Shown here in pieces: positions 1 through 10,277 of a DNA stretch of 39,197 bases. Positions within the stretch are counted from its first letter, which is position 1. Each line of letters starts with the position of its first letter. The DNA comes from Candidatus Undinarchaeales archaeon SRR5007147.bin71 (lineage in GTDB: Archaea; Undinarchaeota; Undinarchaeia; Undinarchaeales; Undinarchaeaceae). The DNA is taken from NCBI GenBank assembly GCA_014189675.1, contig DVAE01000015.1:1-39197 (forward strand), given 5' to 3'. The notes beneath the pieces are model-generated. The model did no database searches. It saw only the letters and a program-made list of their open reading frames with translations, and was not told the DNA's origin. A program made the position numbers and the translations under genes.

Positions 1-19
1 GAGACGTGGATGGGTATAG

Positions 20-661
20 ATGGCAGAAAAGCAGAAATTAGAAGAGCAATTACTTAGTCCTGATTATCTTGAAAGTGATGAGTGGAAGCTGATAAAGAAG
101 GTAGAGGATTATTCTAAAGACAGGCTGAACACAGTTGCCCATGGATTTGATCATACCCAGAGAGTTTTTCAGAACTCATTGATAATAGGGCTTACAGAGC
201 ATGCTGATCTTCTGACTTTGCTTACAGCAGCGCTCCTTCATGATGTAGGACGGGATATTGAGATTGCAATTGGAGCAGATCACGCTGATGCTTCTGCCCA
301 TGAAGCAAAAGACTTTCTCAAATCAGTAAACTTCCCTGCCCCTAAAATAAAGCGGGTTTTTGAAGCAATACACGGGCACAGATCTTCGAGAGAGGGAGAT
401 CAAGGATTTCTTGAGTCCAGAATATTGAGTGATGCAGACAAAATAGATTCTCTTGGAGCAATAGGAATAGCCAGAGTATTTACTTTTGGAGGAAAAATAA
501 ACAGGGATGTTCAGGAAACAATTGAGTATTTCAAAAAAAGGCTGGATAAAGTTATGGAGCAGCTGCATACAGACAGGGGGAAACGTATGGCAGAGGAGAG
601 ATATAAATACTGTATTAATTATTTGAAGAGAATTGAGGAAGAACGAACGAATATAAAATGA
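20..661 (+). CDS. HD-domain metal-dependent phosphohydrolase
   Basis: 213 aa ORF with HD motifs 'AHGFDHTQRV' and 'ALLHDVGRD'. Confidence 0.85.
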   Translation: MAEKQKLEEQLLSPDYLESDEWKLIKKVEDYSKDRLNTVAHGFDHTQRVFQNSLIIGLTEHADLLTLLTAALLHDVGRDIEIAIGADHADASAHEAKDFLKSVNFPAPKIKRVFEAIHGHRSSREGDQGFLESRILSDADKIDSLGAIGIARVFTFGGKINRDVQETIEYFKKRLDKVMEQLHTDRGKRMAEERYKYCINYLKRIEEERTNIK

Positions 662-1209
662 AAAAGATTATTGCAGTTACTGGAATGCCGGGGGCGGGGA
701 AAACTCTTGCCTGTGAATTCGCAAAAGAAAGAGGCTACACTGTTTTTTATGTAGGAGGACTTACAAAAGAGGAGCTTGAGAAGCGCGGTCTTGAAATAAA
801 TGAGGAGAATGAGCGGGAAGTTCGGGAGAGTTTGAGAAGAGAATTTGGGATGGATGTTTATGCGCAGAAGATTTCAGAAAAAATCGATAATTCTGAGGAG
901 GAAGTTATACTTCTTGATGGAGTAAGGAGCTTTGAGGAGTATGAATTCCTGCGAAATAAGTATGGGAAGGATTTTTTGATGCTCAGTATAGTTGTCTCTC
1001 CTGCTTTGAGATATGAAAGGCTTATGAGCCGTGAGTTCAGGGGTCTGACTAAGGAGGAGTGTATAAGCAGGGATATGTCTGAAATACGAAATATTAACCA
1101 TGGTAACACAATAGCGATGGGAGACCACTATATTGTGAATGATGGAATCGATAAAAGCGAGTTTAAGGAGAAGGTAAATACTGTCCTGGACAGTGCTGTG
1201 GAATCATAA
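658..1209 (+). CDS. UPF0200-type / dephospho-CoA kinase-like P-loop NTPase
   Basis: N-terminal P-loop 'IIAVTGMPGAGKT'; 183 aa; start overlaps the stop of the preceding gene. Confidence 0.8.
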   Translation: MKKIIAVTGMPGAGKTLACEFAKERGYTVFYVGGLTKEELEKRGLEINEENEREVRESLRREFGMDVYAQKISEKIDNSEEEVILLDGVRSFEEYEFLRNKYGKDFLMLSIVVSPALRYERLMSREFRGLTKEECISRDMSEIRNINHGNTIAMGDHYIVNDGIDKSEFKEKVNTVLDSAVES

Positions 1210-1253
1210 GAAACTTTATAAGGAAATAAGTTATAGCAATAGGAGGGAGTAAG

Positions 1254-1511
1254 ATGGCAAGAATTCCGTTTAAAGAAGTTCAAACAAAGACCGTTGTCTC
1301 AGAAGGCGGCAGGATGTTCGGAAAAGTCCTTGACATAACTGTAGATGTCGGAACTGGAGAATTAATCAATCTTATAGTTGAACCAACTAAGTATATATTG
1401 GCGCATTTTGAAGATCTGGTAAGAGATAAGAAGGGTAGGATTCTTTTGCCTTTCAGCGCAGTGACTGCAGTTGGAGACTTTGTTCTGGTAAATGAGAACG
1501 ACGTTCTTTAA
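1254..1511 (+). CDS. PRC-barrel domain protein
   Basis: 85 aa, beta-rich PRC pattern ('GGRMFGKVLDITVDVGTGELINLIVEP...LPFSAVTAVGDFVLV'); GGAGGG ribosome-binding site just upstream. Confidence 0.8.
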   Translation: MARIPFKEVQTKTVVSEGGRMFGKVLDITVDVGTGELINLIVEPTKYILAHFEDLVRDKKGRILLPFSAVTAVGDFVLVNENDVL

Positions 1512-1512
1512 A

Positions 1513-1845
1513 TTAAGCCTTTAGAGTTCTTTTTAGTATATCATTGAGGACTTCTTTTTGCTGGAGACCCGTGAGCTCTTCAATTATCTCGCCTTTTTTG
1601 AATATTTTTATGCTGGGAATGCCCATAACTCCATATGATTCTGCGATTGATTTATTTTGATCAACGTCTATTTTGTAAAACTCTACCTTATCTTTATATT
1701 CTTCAGCAAGCTCGTCAAGGATTGGTGAAAGAATCTTGCAGGGACCGCACCAAGTTGCGAAGAAATCGATTAAAACGGGTGTGGATTCTGGAGCTTTGAG
1801 GACTTTTTCTGTGAAATCTGCCTCTGAATCTATTGAGTTTATCAT
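1513..1845 (-). CDS. thioredoxin
   Basis: 'LIDFFATWCGPCKILSPILDELA' active site WCGPC and cis-Pro 'GIPSIKIF'. Confidence 0.95.
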   Translation of the reverse strand: MINSIDSEADFTEKVLKAPESTPVLIDFFATWCGPCKILSPILDELAEEYKDKVEFYKIDVDQNKSIAESYGVMGIPSIKIFKKGEIIEELTGLQQKEVLNDILKRTLKA

Positions 1846-1896
1846 AATAGTCTCTTTTGGGGGAAATTTTTTATATGTTTTTCCTAAAAGGAGTGT

Positions 1897-2457
1897 ATGA
1901 GCGAATTAAAGAAGAAACTATTTTTGGATCGCTGTTTTGTAGCAGTTGACATTGGAGAGGAAGTCAGAAAGAGGCTTTCTGAAGTCCAGAATAATTTTTC
2001 TGATCTTGGACTTAAAATGGTAAAGCCTGAGAATATGCACATAACTCTGCGCTTTCTTGGGGATGTTGATTCTGAAATTGCAAGGGAGGATATGCGATTT
2101 TTTGAGGGCTTTCCTGAATTTGAGATTTCTGTAGTAGGACTGGGGAGCTTTCCGAGGGTTTTGTGGGCCGGTGTTAAAGATGGAGCAAGTGAGTTAGAGG
2201 AACTCAGCCAAATAGCTAAGAAAATTTCAGTGGGAACTGTGGATAAGGAGTCACGGAACTTCTCTGCGCATATAACAATTGCAAAGGATATAGATGGGGC
2301 AATAAAAACAGCAGCTGAGGATATTGAAGGAATGAAAAATATGGATTTTGGTAGATTTTCTGTAAAAGAAATAAAACTGAAGAAAAGCTCTCTCTCGGCA
2401 GAAGGTCCCCTTTACTCTGATATTTATTCTGTCCGTACTATGTCTGCCAAGTCCTGA
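1897..2457 (+). CDS. thpR: RNA 2',3'-cyclic phosphodiesterase (LigT/ThpR family)
   Basis: Two HxT motifs: 'HITLRFLGD' and 'HITIAKD'; 186 aa. Confidence 0.88.
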   Translation: MSELKKKLFLDRCFVAVDIGEEVRKRLSEVQNNFSDLGLKMVKPENMHITLRFLGDVDSEIAREDMRFFEGFPEFEISVVGLGSFPRVLWAGVKDGASELEELSQIAKKISVGTVDKESRNFSAHITIAKDIDGAIKTAAEDIEGMKNMDFGRFSVKEIKLKKSSLSAEGPLYSDIYSVRTMSAKS

Positions 2458-3356
2458 GTACAGTCATTGAGTTTGATTATATTATGAATTATTGGTGCTA
2501 TATCTTTTGATTCTGAAATTTTGTCGTATTTTATATTCTTTCCGAGAGATATTGCCTCAAGGGCAAAGAGCTCTTTCTTTTTGAAAAAACCCCTGGATGC
2601 CATCTGATGCATTTCGTAAGAATTTTCCAGATAGTTAAGAACTTGTTTTTGTTTTGAGAGTTTTTTAAGAGTTAGAAGGGACTCTGCGATGGATTGAAGA
2701 CTATCCCCCATCTGCTCTATGAATCTTGAAACAAGCCGATAATCTATGCAGTCGGAGGCGGAAATCTTTTCGTGATCCATCAAGCTCGGTGTTTCAAGAA
2801 CTTTTCTTATCTGCCTGACAATAAGAAAATACAGACGATTTACTTCCTCATCCCTCTGGGCAACATCTTTTAAAAGGGTTTTTGAGCCAGTTTTTAGAGA
2901 TTTAAGTATATCCTTATGCATTACGGAAACTATTGTGTACATTCTTCTGACCGATTTTGAAATGGATATTTCAGACGGGTTGAGAAGATTATGTATGACT
3001 ATTGTATTGGAGGCTTCCTCCATTATCTCGTATCCTAGAAGAAAGCGAAGGGTGTTTTTTAATTCCTTTTTTCGTTTTTCAAGTGGTTCTTTTCCGTCAG
3101 AAACTTTTACAATATCATAGCCCAGTAAATATTTCTCCAAAAGATGGCGTTCGATGTTTGGACCGGAAACAATTTCTGTTTCGGAAAGCGTCTTTGGATT
3201 CTGCTTGCCTATCCTCACACCAAGGGAGCCGTCCCCATTCTCAGACAGTAAAAGGCTTGAGCCCTTACTAAGTTTATGGCGAACTATCCATTTCTTTGGA
3301 AGTGAGACAATGTAAGTAGAGCCTCCCGTTTTTTGTATTTTTCTTATTTCTGCCAT
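2424..3356 (-). CDS. PhoU-like phosphate uptake regulator with N-terminal AbrB/SpoVT-type domain
   Basis: N-term 'RKIQKTGGSTYIVSLPKKWIVRHKLSKGSSL' swapped-hairpin motif followed by helical PhoU-like region; 3' end overlaps thpR convergently. Confidence 0.8.
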   Translation of the reverse strand: MAEIRKIQKTGGSTYIVSLPKKWIVRHKLSKGSSLLLSENGDGSLGVRIGKQNPKTLSETEIVSGPNIERHLLEKYLLGYDIVKVSDGKEPLEKRKKELKNTLRFLLGYEIMEEASNTIVIHNLLNPSEISISKSVRRMYTIVSVMHKDILKSLKTGSKTLLKDVAQRDEEVNRLYFLIVRQIRKVLETPSLMDHEKISASDCIDYRLVSRFIEQMGDSLQSIAESLLTLKKLSKQKQVLNYLENSYEMHQMASRGFFKKKELFALEAISLGKNIKYDKISESKDIAPIIHNIIKLNDCTQDLADIVRTE

Positions 3357-3410
3357 CAGACAATATATTCAGGAAAACTATATTCCCTATATATTTTAAG
3401 GCTTTGCACA

Positions 3411-3424
3411 GGTATATAAACGCA
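3411..3424 (+). promoter_or_regulatory. Archaeal TATA box for TraB-like gene
   Basis: 'ggtatataaacgca' about 25-30 nt upstream of the ATG at 3444. Confidence 0.6.
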
Positions 3425-3443
3425 AAATTCCAGTTCACTAGGG

Positions 3444-4598
3444 ATGGTAGTTGAAATTGTAGAGATAGGTGGGAAGAGGATAAGTCTTATAGGAACTGCC
3501 CATGTTTCCCGGAAAAGTATTACTGAAGTTAAAAAAGTTATAGCTAAGGAGAAGCCTGATTCTGTAGCGATTGAGCTTTGCCAGGGCCGTTATGAACAGT
3601 TGATAAGCGGAGATGGCTGGCAAGATATGAAGATTAATGAAGTGTTGAAGAGTGGAAAGTCTCATATGTTGTTACTTCATCTGGTTTTGATGAATTTCCA
3701 GAGGAGAATTGGAGATGAGCTAGGAGTAAGGCCAGGGGAAGAGATGTTGGAAGCTGCCATTTCAGCTGAAAGGATTGGAAGTAATGTTGTTTTTGCAGAC
3801 AGACCAATCGAAGTTACAATGCAGAGAATGTTATCGATGATGGGAGTTAAGGAAAAAATGAAGGTATTGTTCCATCTTTTAGTTGGAATGTTTGAGACGC
3901 AAGTAGATGAGGAGTTGATAGAGAAAATGAAGGAGAAGGATGTTCTCACTGAGGCAATAGAGACCTTGAGTGGTATTGCACCTTCAGCCAAGAAAGTTCT
4001 TATTGATGAAAGAGACTCCTACATGGCTGCGCGGATTCTTGAAGCGAAGGGAAACAATATTGTTGCTGTTGTTGGGGCCGGTCATGTTGAAGGGATAAAA
4101 AAACTTCTTGAGAGAGGAGTACTTGTGAAAATTTCATCAGGACCAAAAACCCAGAAAAAAAAGATTAGTAGACTCAGGATTGTTATGTATGCCATACCAG
4201 CTTTGTTTTTAGGGATAATTGGATATGGACTATATACCGGAGGAGCTGAGCTGACTCTGACTCTCTTGCTATGGTGGTTTTTGATAAATGGGACTCTTTC
4301 CGCACTTGGGACAGCGGCTGCTCTTGGACACCCAATTACAATTATCACAGCCTTCGTTGCGGCTCCATTTACATCTCTGAATCCTATGATTGCAGCTGGT
4401 TGGGTTGCCGGATATGTTGAAGCCTTGGTGAGAGTTCCAAGAGTTCGTGATTTGGATGGACTTGGGAAGCTTGATAATTGGAAATCCTTTTGGAAAAATA
4501 GAGTGACAAGAATACTTCTTGTTGTTGTGCTTGCGAATATAGGAAGTTCAATTGGGACTTTTGTGGCCCTTCCTTATTTGTTAACCCTAATTAGTTAG
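3444..4598 (+). CDS. TraB-family membrane protein
   Basis: 'LIGTAHVSRKS', 'AIELCQGRYE', 'VVGAGHVEGI' TraB signature motifs; C-terminal transmembrane segments. Confidence 0.88.
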   Translation: MVVEIVEIGGKRISLIGTAHVSRKSITEVKKVIAKEKPDSVAIELCQGRYEQLISGDGWQDMKINEVLKSGKSHMLLLHLVLMNFQRRIGDELGVRPGEEMLEAAISAERIGSNVVFADRPIEVTMQRMLSMMGVKEKMKVLFHLLVGMFETQVDEELIEKMKEKDVLTEAIETLSGIAPSAKKVLIDERDSYMAARILEAKGNNIVAVVGAGHVEGIKKLLERGVLVKISSGPKTQKKKISRLRIVMYAIPALFLGIIGYGLYTGGAELTLTLLLWWFLINGTLSALGTAAALGHPITIITAFVAAPFTSLNPMIAAGWVAGYVEALVRVPRVRDLDGLGKLDNWKSFWKNRVTRILLVVVLANIGSSIGTFVALPYLLTLIS

Positions 4599-4612
4599 AT
4601 TAAGATTTTAAC

Positions 4613-5827
4613 TTGAGATTTTCTCGAAAACTTATGTTCGAGATATTATTGTTTGTTATCCTAGGTTGTTTTCTCGGGACCCTTACAGGGCTTGTTCCAG
4701 GAATTCATACGAACACTCTTGCAGCAATTATTGTAGGACTTGCACCAGTCTTGTCCAAATTCGACCCACTTTCAATTGCTGCTCTTTTGATGTCCATGGG
4801 AGTCGTTCACACTTTTCTTGATTTTATTCCGAGTATATTACTTGGAATTCCTGAAGGAGAAAGTGCTCTTTCTGTTCTACCTGGGCATTCACTCTTGATG
4901 GAAGGCCGTGGAATTGAGGCAATTAGACTGACTGCGTTTGGAAGTCTTTCTGCCCTCTTGATAACACTTATTTTGTTTCTTCCAGCCCTCTTGGTTATAT
5001 CAGCAGTCTATCCTTTTATCCAGGGAAATATCCTATGGATTCTTTCAGCAGTTGTTGTGCTGAGCATTCTCTCTGAACGGAGGGTTTTTATGGCCACGGT
5101 TATCTTTCTCATTTCTGGTGTTTTTGGATATTTTACATTAAATGGAGTAGAGGGACTTATTTTTCCAGCACTTTCAGGAATGTTTGGAATTAGTACGATG
5201 TTGATTAGTTTGAAGAGTATGGCCTCTCCACCTGAGCAGGAGAATTGCAGAACAAAACTAAAAAGAGGAGTGATAGCCAGTTCCCTTCTTGGAGCGATAG
5301 CCGGGATTTTAGTTGGAATATTACCAGGTATTGGTGCTGCTCAGGCGACCTTTGTGGTTCAGAACGTGAGAAACACAGGAAGGGAAGATTTTTTGGTTTC
5401 TGTTTCAGGAGTGAATACTGCAAATATTATTTTCACGCTTGTGGTCATGCATACAGTGGGAAAAATGCGATCAGGTTTGGTTATTGCAATAAAGGATATT
5501 TTTCCGGAGATCGCATTAGGAGATATTTTTGTACTTCTAGGAGTTATTCTCTTTTCAGGAATTGTGGCATACTTCCTGCAGGTGAAAATAGGTGAATTTG
5601 CAGCGATGCACCTGGGGAAAATTAGTAGTAGTTCCTATAGAAAACTGACAGGAGGTGTGATATTACTTGTTATAATTCTAGTTTTTATGATGACTGGATT
5701 CCGTGGACTTATTATTTTGCTTCTTGGAACAATAATTGGTTTGTTTCCACCAAAGATCGGAGTAAGAAGGGCTCAGTGCATGGGCTTCTTTATGATACCG
5801 GTTTTGTTGTTTTATAGTAATCTATAA
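4613..5827 (+). CDS. TctA/DUF112-like membrane permease
   Basis: 404 aa polytopic; two 'LVPGIHTNTLAA'/'ILPGIGAAQATF' repeats typical of the TctA family; TTG start. Confidence 0.8.
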   Translation: MRFSRKLMFEILLFVILGCFLGTLTGLVPGIHTNTLAAIIVGLAPVLSKFDPLSIAALLMSMGVVHTFLDFIPSILLGIPEGESALSVLPGHSLLMEGRGIEAIRLTAFGSLSALLITLILFLPALLVISAVYPFIQGNILWILSAVVVLSILSERRVFMATVIFLISGVFGYFTLNGVEGLIFPALSGMFGISTMLISLKSMASPPEQENCRTKLKRGVIASSLLGAIAGILVGILPGIGAAQATFVVQNVRNTGREDFLVSVSGVNTANIIFTLVVMHTVGKMRSGLVIAIKDIFPEIALGDIFVLLGVILFSGIVAYFLQVKIGEFAAMHLGKISSSSYRKLTGGVILLVIILVFMMTGFRGLIILLLGTIIGLFPPKIGVRRAQCMGFFMIPVLLFYSNL

Positions 5828-5863
5828 ATATATAGTTAGAAGATAAGTTGTGAGTTGTGGGAA

Positions 5864-6181
5864 ATGAGTAAAGAAGACATAATTAGAAGAATTAATAAGA
5901 TTGAACATGAAGGTTCGGAGAAGATTTCATCAGCAGAGACTGGGAAAGAGTTAAAGCTTGCTGAAGCTGAGAAGTATTCTGCTGGACTTCTTGAAAAATT
6001 TCATGAAAATTCCGCCGTTTACGCGCAGGAGCGCATTGATGCAGAGAGGAAAAACCAGATGAAACGAGCAAAGAGGTCCCTTTCTGCCGCGGAAAAAAAA
6101 GCTGCCAAGCTTGAGGAATCTGCAAAGAAAAAGATGACTAAGGCGGTAGACTACATTTTTAAAGAATTTACGAGGGTTTAG
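5864..6181 (+). CDS. atpH: A-type ATP synthase subunit H
   Basis: Coiled-coil protein at the operon head; start placed at ATG 5864 rather than the upstream TTG of the track. Confidence 0.75.
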   Translation: MSKEDIIRRINKIEHEGSEKISSAETGKELKLAEAEKYSAGLLEKFHENSAVYAQERIDAERKNQMKRAKRSLSAAEKKAAKLEESAKKKMTKAVDYIFKEFTRV

Positions 6182-6184
6182 CTT

Positions 6185-8032
6185 ATGATAAAGACCCCGG
6201 AAAAGATGTGTAAGGTCTCGATTGCGGGGTCTAAGAAAGTTTTAGAAGATACCATACAAATAATGCACGAGAAAGGTACTGTGCATCTTGTGGACTATGC
6301 CATAACAAAGAGTGAAAAGGAAGGTGGTGTTTTTTCTATTGGAAACTCATTCGAACGGGCAGATGATCTTTCAATTGCTCTTGTAAAAGCTAGATCACTT
6401 ATGAGAACTCTTGGAGTTGAAAGAGTCTCTTCGGCGACTTCCCTGCAAGAGAGTGAAAAAATAGTTGAAAAAAGAATTGACTGGTTGCATTCTGTTATAT
6501 CTGGTCTTTTAGAGAGGAGGGAAGAAACTGGAGAAGAGTTAAGAAAAATTGAACGGGCGAGAGACGCTCTCCATTTCATTGAAATGCTTGGCGTAGATAT
6601 TGATATTCTGAAAGAGACTGAAGAACTTTCTATGTATAAGGGTTTTGTAAATAGCAATCCTGAAAATGTTTTAAAGAGTGTAAGTAAAAAGTTAGAGCTT
6701 TTTTCTGAAAAGGTCGGGAAAGAGATTGCATTTGTTTTGTTTATTGAAAAGGAGAAAGGTAATGAGGCTCTTGCAAGGTTGAAGACCTTGGAGTTCAGAG
6801 ATATTGAATTTCCAGGTAATTTTGAGAAATATGGAACACTCGCAAAGCTTGAAAAAACCGCTAAAAGTAGTGAACTGGAACTTATAGATTTGCAAAAAAA
6901 GATAGATAGGTTTAGGCGTGTTGAAGGAAAGTTCCTGCAAAATTCTGAATATAATTTGAAGAGATCAAGTGAAACGGCAGAAGCTCCGCTGAAGTTTGCA
7001 GTTAGTGATAATTCTTTTGTTGTAGAGGGATGGATACCGCAGAGGAAGTATTCTTCATTGGAAAAAACACTTGAGACAGAGCTTAAGGATAGAATTCATG
7101 TGGAATGTGAAGAGGCTTCGGATGAATTGGGGATGACTCCTCCGACTGAGCTACAGAATCCTGAACTGATTAATTCATTTGAGTTTTTTGTAGATTTATA
7201 CTCAAAACCAATCTATAAAGAGATTGATCCGACAAACTTTATTTTCCTTACATTTCCTCTGTTCTTTGGGTTTATTTTGGGAGATGTTGGATATGGAGTG
7301 ATTACACTTGCCTTGTTTTATGGTGCTAAGAAAATTCTGAAAGGCAAGGAAGCACATAGTCTGCTGAATGCTCTCATGTTAGCTTCATTTGCGACCATCA
7401 TATTTGGATTTATATTTGGGGAGTTTTTCGGATATGAGCCTTACCATCCTTTGCTAGCTAGGGCTCATGAAGTTAATATGATGTTGACTATATCTGTTGT
7501 TGTTGGAATAATTCATATTAATCTTGGATATTTTCTTGGGATGTTAAATGATTACAGGCAGAAAGGTGTTGGATATATGATTAAACACACAGGAAGTTGG
7601 CTTGGTTTTGAGATTGCGATACTTTTAGTTATTTTAGAAATATTTGGGAAGCTAAGTTTTGTGTATTCTACTTACTTAGTTTATGGAGCTCTTGCGGCCT
7701 CAGTAATTCTACTTTACATTGGACATGGTATTATTGGTATTATTGAAATTCCTTCAATACTAAGTAATATTTTATCTTATACAAGATTGTTTGCTGTTGG
7801 ATTGGCATCAGTAGCTTTGGCTATTATTGTTAACGACTTTGCAGGAGCCGCATTTAGCTCCGGTGGATTTGGATATGTGACGGGTGTTTTAACTTTGGTC
7901 GTCGGGCATACTATTAATATAGCGCTTGGAATTCTTGGCGGATTTTTGCAGTCTCTGAGATTGCACTATGTTGAGTTCTTCACAAAGTTCTATAAAGGAG
8001 GAGGAGAAGCTTATCTGCCCTTTGGAGATTAA
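6185..8032 (+). CDS. atpI: A-type ATP synthase subunit I
   Basis: 615 aa; cytoplasmic N-terminal half, membrane C-terminal half with 'SILSNILSYTRLFAVGLASVALAI'. Confidence 0.95.
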   Translation: MIKTPEKMCKVSIAGSKKVLEDTIQIMHEKGTVHLVDYAITKSEKEGGVFSIGNSFERADDLSIALVKARSLMRTLGVERVSSATSLQESEKIVEKRIDWLHSVISGLLERREETGEELRKIERARDALHFIEMLGVDIDILKETEELSMYKGFVNSNPENVLKSVSKKLELFSEKVGKEIAFVLFIEKEKGNEALARLKTLEFRDIEFPGNFEKYGTLAKLEKTAKSSELELIDLQKKIDRFRRVEGKFLQNSEYNLKRSSETAEAPLKFAVSDNSFVVEGWIPQRKYSSLEKTLETELKDRIHVECEEASDELGMTPPTELQNPELINSFEFFVDLYSKPIYKEIDPTNFIFLTFPLFFGFILGDVGYGVITLALFYGAKKILKGKEAHSLLNALMLASFATIIFGFIFGEFFGYEPYHPLLARAHEVNMMLTISVVVGIIHINLGYFLGMLNDYRQKGVGYMIKHTGSWLGFEIAILLVILEIFGKLSFVYSTYLVYGALAASVILLYIGHGIIGIIEIPSILSNILSYTRLFAVGLASVALAIIVNDFAGAAFSSGGFGYVTGVLTLVVGHTINIALGILGGFLQSLRLHYVEFFTKFYKGGGEAYLPFGD

Positions 8033-8087
8033 AGGGGGAAAGAATAAATATGATAATGAAAGAGCTAAGATCACAGGAGGTGAAAAT

Positions 8088-8321
8088 ATGGCAGTAGATG
8101 TTGGTACGGGACTTTTGGCCGTTGGTGCTGGTCTTGCTGTTGGTCTATCTGCAGTTGGAGCGGGTATTGCAGAAAGATCTATTGGTGCTGCAGCTGTTGG
8201 AGCAATAGTAGAAGACAGGAAGAATTTTGGTGTAGCATTGTTATTTACGGTTATACCTGAAACACTTGTTATTTTTGGGCTTGTTATTGCAATAATGGCA
8301 TTGCAAATGGCAACTGCTTAA
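8088..8321 (+). CDS. atpK: A-type ATP synthase subunit K (c-ring proteolipid)
   Basis: 77 aa two-TM hairpin 'GAGIAERSIGAAAVGAIVEDRKNFGVALLFTVIPETLVIFGLV'; ATG at 8088 preceded by AGGAGGTGA (track start at 7968 is too early). Confidence 0.95.
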   Translation: MAVDVGTGLLAVGAGLAVGLSAVGAGIAERSIGAAAVGAIVEDRKNFGVALLFTVIPETLVIFGLVIAIMALQMATA

Positions 8322-8324
8322 GAC

Positions 8325-8888
8325 ATGGGGCTTGAGGAGGTAGAGAAAGAGATTCATAAGAGAATTGAGTCTAAATCTAAAGCCATAGAGAATTTAGGAG
8401 AGAAGGAAGCCAACTCTATAATAGCTGAAGCTCGGGATAAAATAAAGAGTCTGACAAGTGAGAGAAATAAAAATATTGAGAATGTAATTAAAGGACTTGA
8501 TAAAAAGGGATCGGCATTTGAAAATTTACAGGCGAGAAAAATTGATCTAGATATGAGGAAAGATATAATGGAGACTGCTTATTCTAGGGCTTTTGTGAAA
8601 GCATCCAAAATTCCAGCTACAAAGAGGAAAATTTTCTTGAAGGAGCTTCTTAAGAAGGGCAAGAAGGAAATTGAGGCTGTTGGAGTTTGTACTAATGAAA
8701 ATGATAAGGGAATTGTGAAAACACTTGACCCAAAATTGAAGAATTTGGGAATCATAGAAACTGCAGGTGGTATAATTCTTGTGACTAAGGATGGGAAAGT
8801 CCAAGTTGACTATACATTTGAGACGATTTTCGAGGAAACCAGAAAAACTTCCTTGAAGGGGGTGTCTGATATATTATTTGGAAAATGA
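8325..8888 (+). CDS. atpE: A-type ATP synthase subunit E
   Basis: 187 aa with N-terminal coiled coil and operon position. Confidence 0.88.
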   Translation: MGLEEVEKEIHKRIESKSKAIENLGEKEANSIIAEARDKIKSLTSERNKNIENVIKGLDKKGSAFENLQARKIDLDMRKDIMETAYSRAFVKASKIPATKRKIFLKELLKKGKKEIEAVGVCTNENDKGIVKTLDPKLKNLGIIETAGGIILVTKDGKVQVDYTFETIFEETRKTSLKGVSDILFGK

Positions 8889-9919
8889 AGATAACTAAAA
8901 AATTTGTACCAGTACGGGGTGAAATAAGTGGAGAATATTATTATGCAGGAACGAGAGCAAGAGCTGGAATTGCGAAGAGAATTAGCGACCTTGATTATGA
9001 TCGTTTCCTTAAAATGGACATAAATGAGATTGTAAAGTTTCTGGAAGAGAGGAATTATAAGGAAGCAATTGACACTCTTGGAATGAAGTACAGTAAAGTC
9101 GAGCTCATTGAGAGGGCCCTCTACCAAAACTTTGCACAAGTTATAGACGGTATTTTAAAGTATGTTCCTGAGCAGTCCCCTCTCATAACATATGTTACAA
9201 AATATGATATATACAATATAAAATCTATTTTAAGGGGGAAAAGCTCGGGCAGAAGCAATGAAGAGTTGGAACGAGTTATGATACCCGCAGGGAATCTGCG
9301 CCATGAATTTTATTTGAATTTAATTGAAACCAGCTCATCTGTTGCAGATGTTCTGAAGGGACTGAAAGGAACCCAATACTACAAAGTTTTGGCTGGACTA
9401 GATCAGAATGATATAGAAGAATTGGAGGACGCTCTTGATAAAAGCTACTATGAAAAAATACTTGCATCAGGACGTGGAGACTCTGACTTTATGGATTTTG
9501 TTAGGGAAGAAATAGACATCAAAAATGCCGTAACTATTCTAAGATTGGGAAATTCAAAAACAAAAGTGGAAAGTAAATATTTTATTGCCGGGGGGAAAAT
9601 TACTGTGAGATCCCTTAAAGCACTTGCAGATAAAGATTTGACAGGTATTTATGATTTTTTCAAGAAACGAAAGTTTTGGAAGTATGTAGAAAGTGGGATT
9701 AAGGATATTGGAAAAATGGAAACGGGATTAAGGAAGTATCTTATGATGCGGAGCACAGTTTTATTGAGAGATTATAATCCGAATTTGAAAACTGTTCTTG
9801 GCTATATTATAGTTAAGGAGAGGGAAATGGCAAATGTTAGAATGCTTGTAAGAAGCAAGCAGATGAAAAACGCTGAAATGGAGGTGCTTGTGAGGTCCGG
9901 AATGTACCTTGAGAATTAA
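8885..9919 (+). CDS. atpC: A-type ATP synthase subunit C
   Basis: 344 aa, 'YYYAGTRARAGIAKRISDLDYDRFLKM' and 'YDIYNIKSILRGK'; operon position. Confidence 0.9.
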   Translation: MKITKKFVPVRGEISGEYYYAGTRARAGIAKRISDLDYDRFLKMDINEIVKFLEERNYKEAIDTLGMKYSKVELIERALYQNFAQVIDGILKYVPEQSPLITYVTKYDIYNIKSILRGKSSGRSNEELERVMIPAGNLRHEFYLNLIETSSSVADVLKGLKGTQYYKVLAGLDQNDIEELEDALDKSYYEKILASGRGDSDFMDFVREEIDIKNAVTILRLGNSKTKVESKYFIAGGKITVRSLKALADKDLTGIYDFFKKRKFWKYVESGIKDIGKMETGLRKYLMMRSTVLLRDYNPNLKTVLGYIIVKEREMANVRMLVRSKQMKNAEMEVLVRSGMYLEN

Positions 9920-9920
9920 T

Positions 9921-10238
9921 ATGGAAATTGCAATAATTGGTGAAAGGGATTTTACAATTGGATTCCAGTTGTGCGGAATAAAGAACATCACAAATATTGA
10001 GGAGTCTGATTACTCTGAATTTAGTAGTGTTTTTATGAAGACAGTAGAAGATACTGAGGTTGGAATTGTAGTAGTTAATGAGGGATATTATCAAAAAGTA
10101 CCTGTGCAAATAAGGAAGAAGTTGGAGAAATTAGTTTCTCCTGTAGTTGTTACTCTGTCTGATGCAGAAAGCGCTGGAGGCGCGGATTTGAGAAATTTGA
10201 TAAAAAGAAGTTTAGGAGTTGACTTATGGAAAGAATGA
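9921..10238 (+). CDS. atpF: A-type ATP synthase subunit F
   Basis: 'MEIAIIGERDFTIGFQLCGIKN'; ATG at 9921. Confidence 0.92.
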   Translation: MEIAIIGERDFTIGFQLCGIKNITNIEESDYSEFSSVFMKTVEDTEVGIVVVNEGYYQKVPVQIRKKLEKLVSPVVVTLSDAESAGGADLRNLIKRSLGVDLWKE

Positions 10239-10277
10239 TAAAGATGTTTGTTAACAAGAAGGCAGGTATTGAATAAG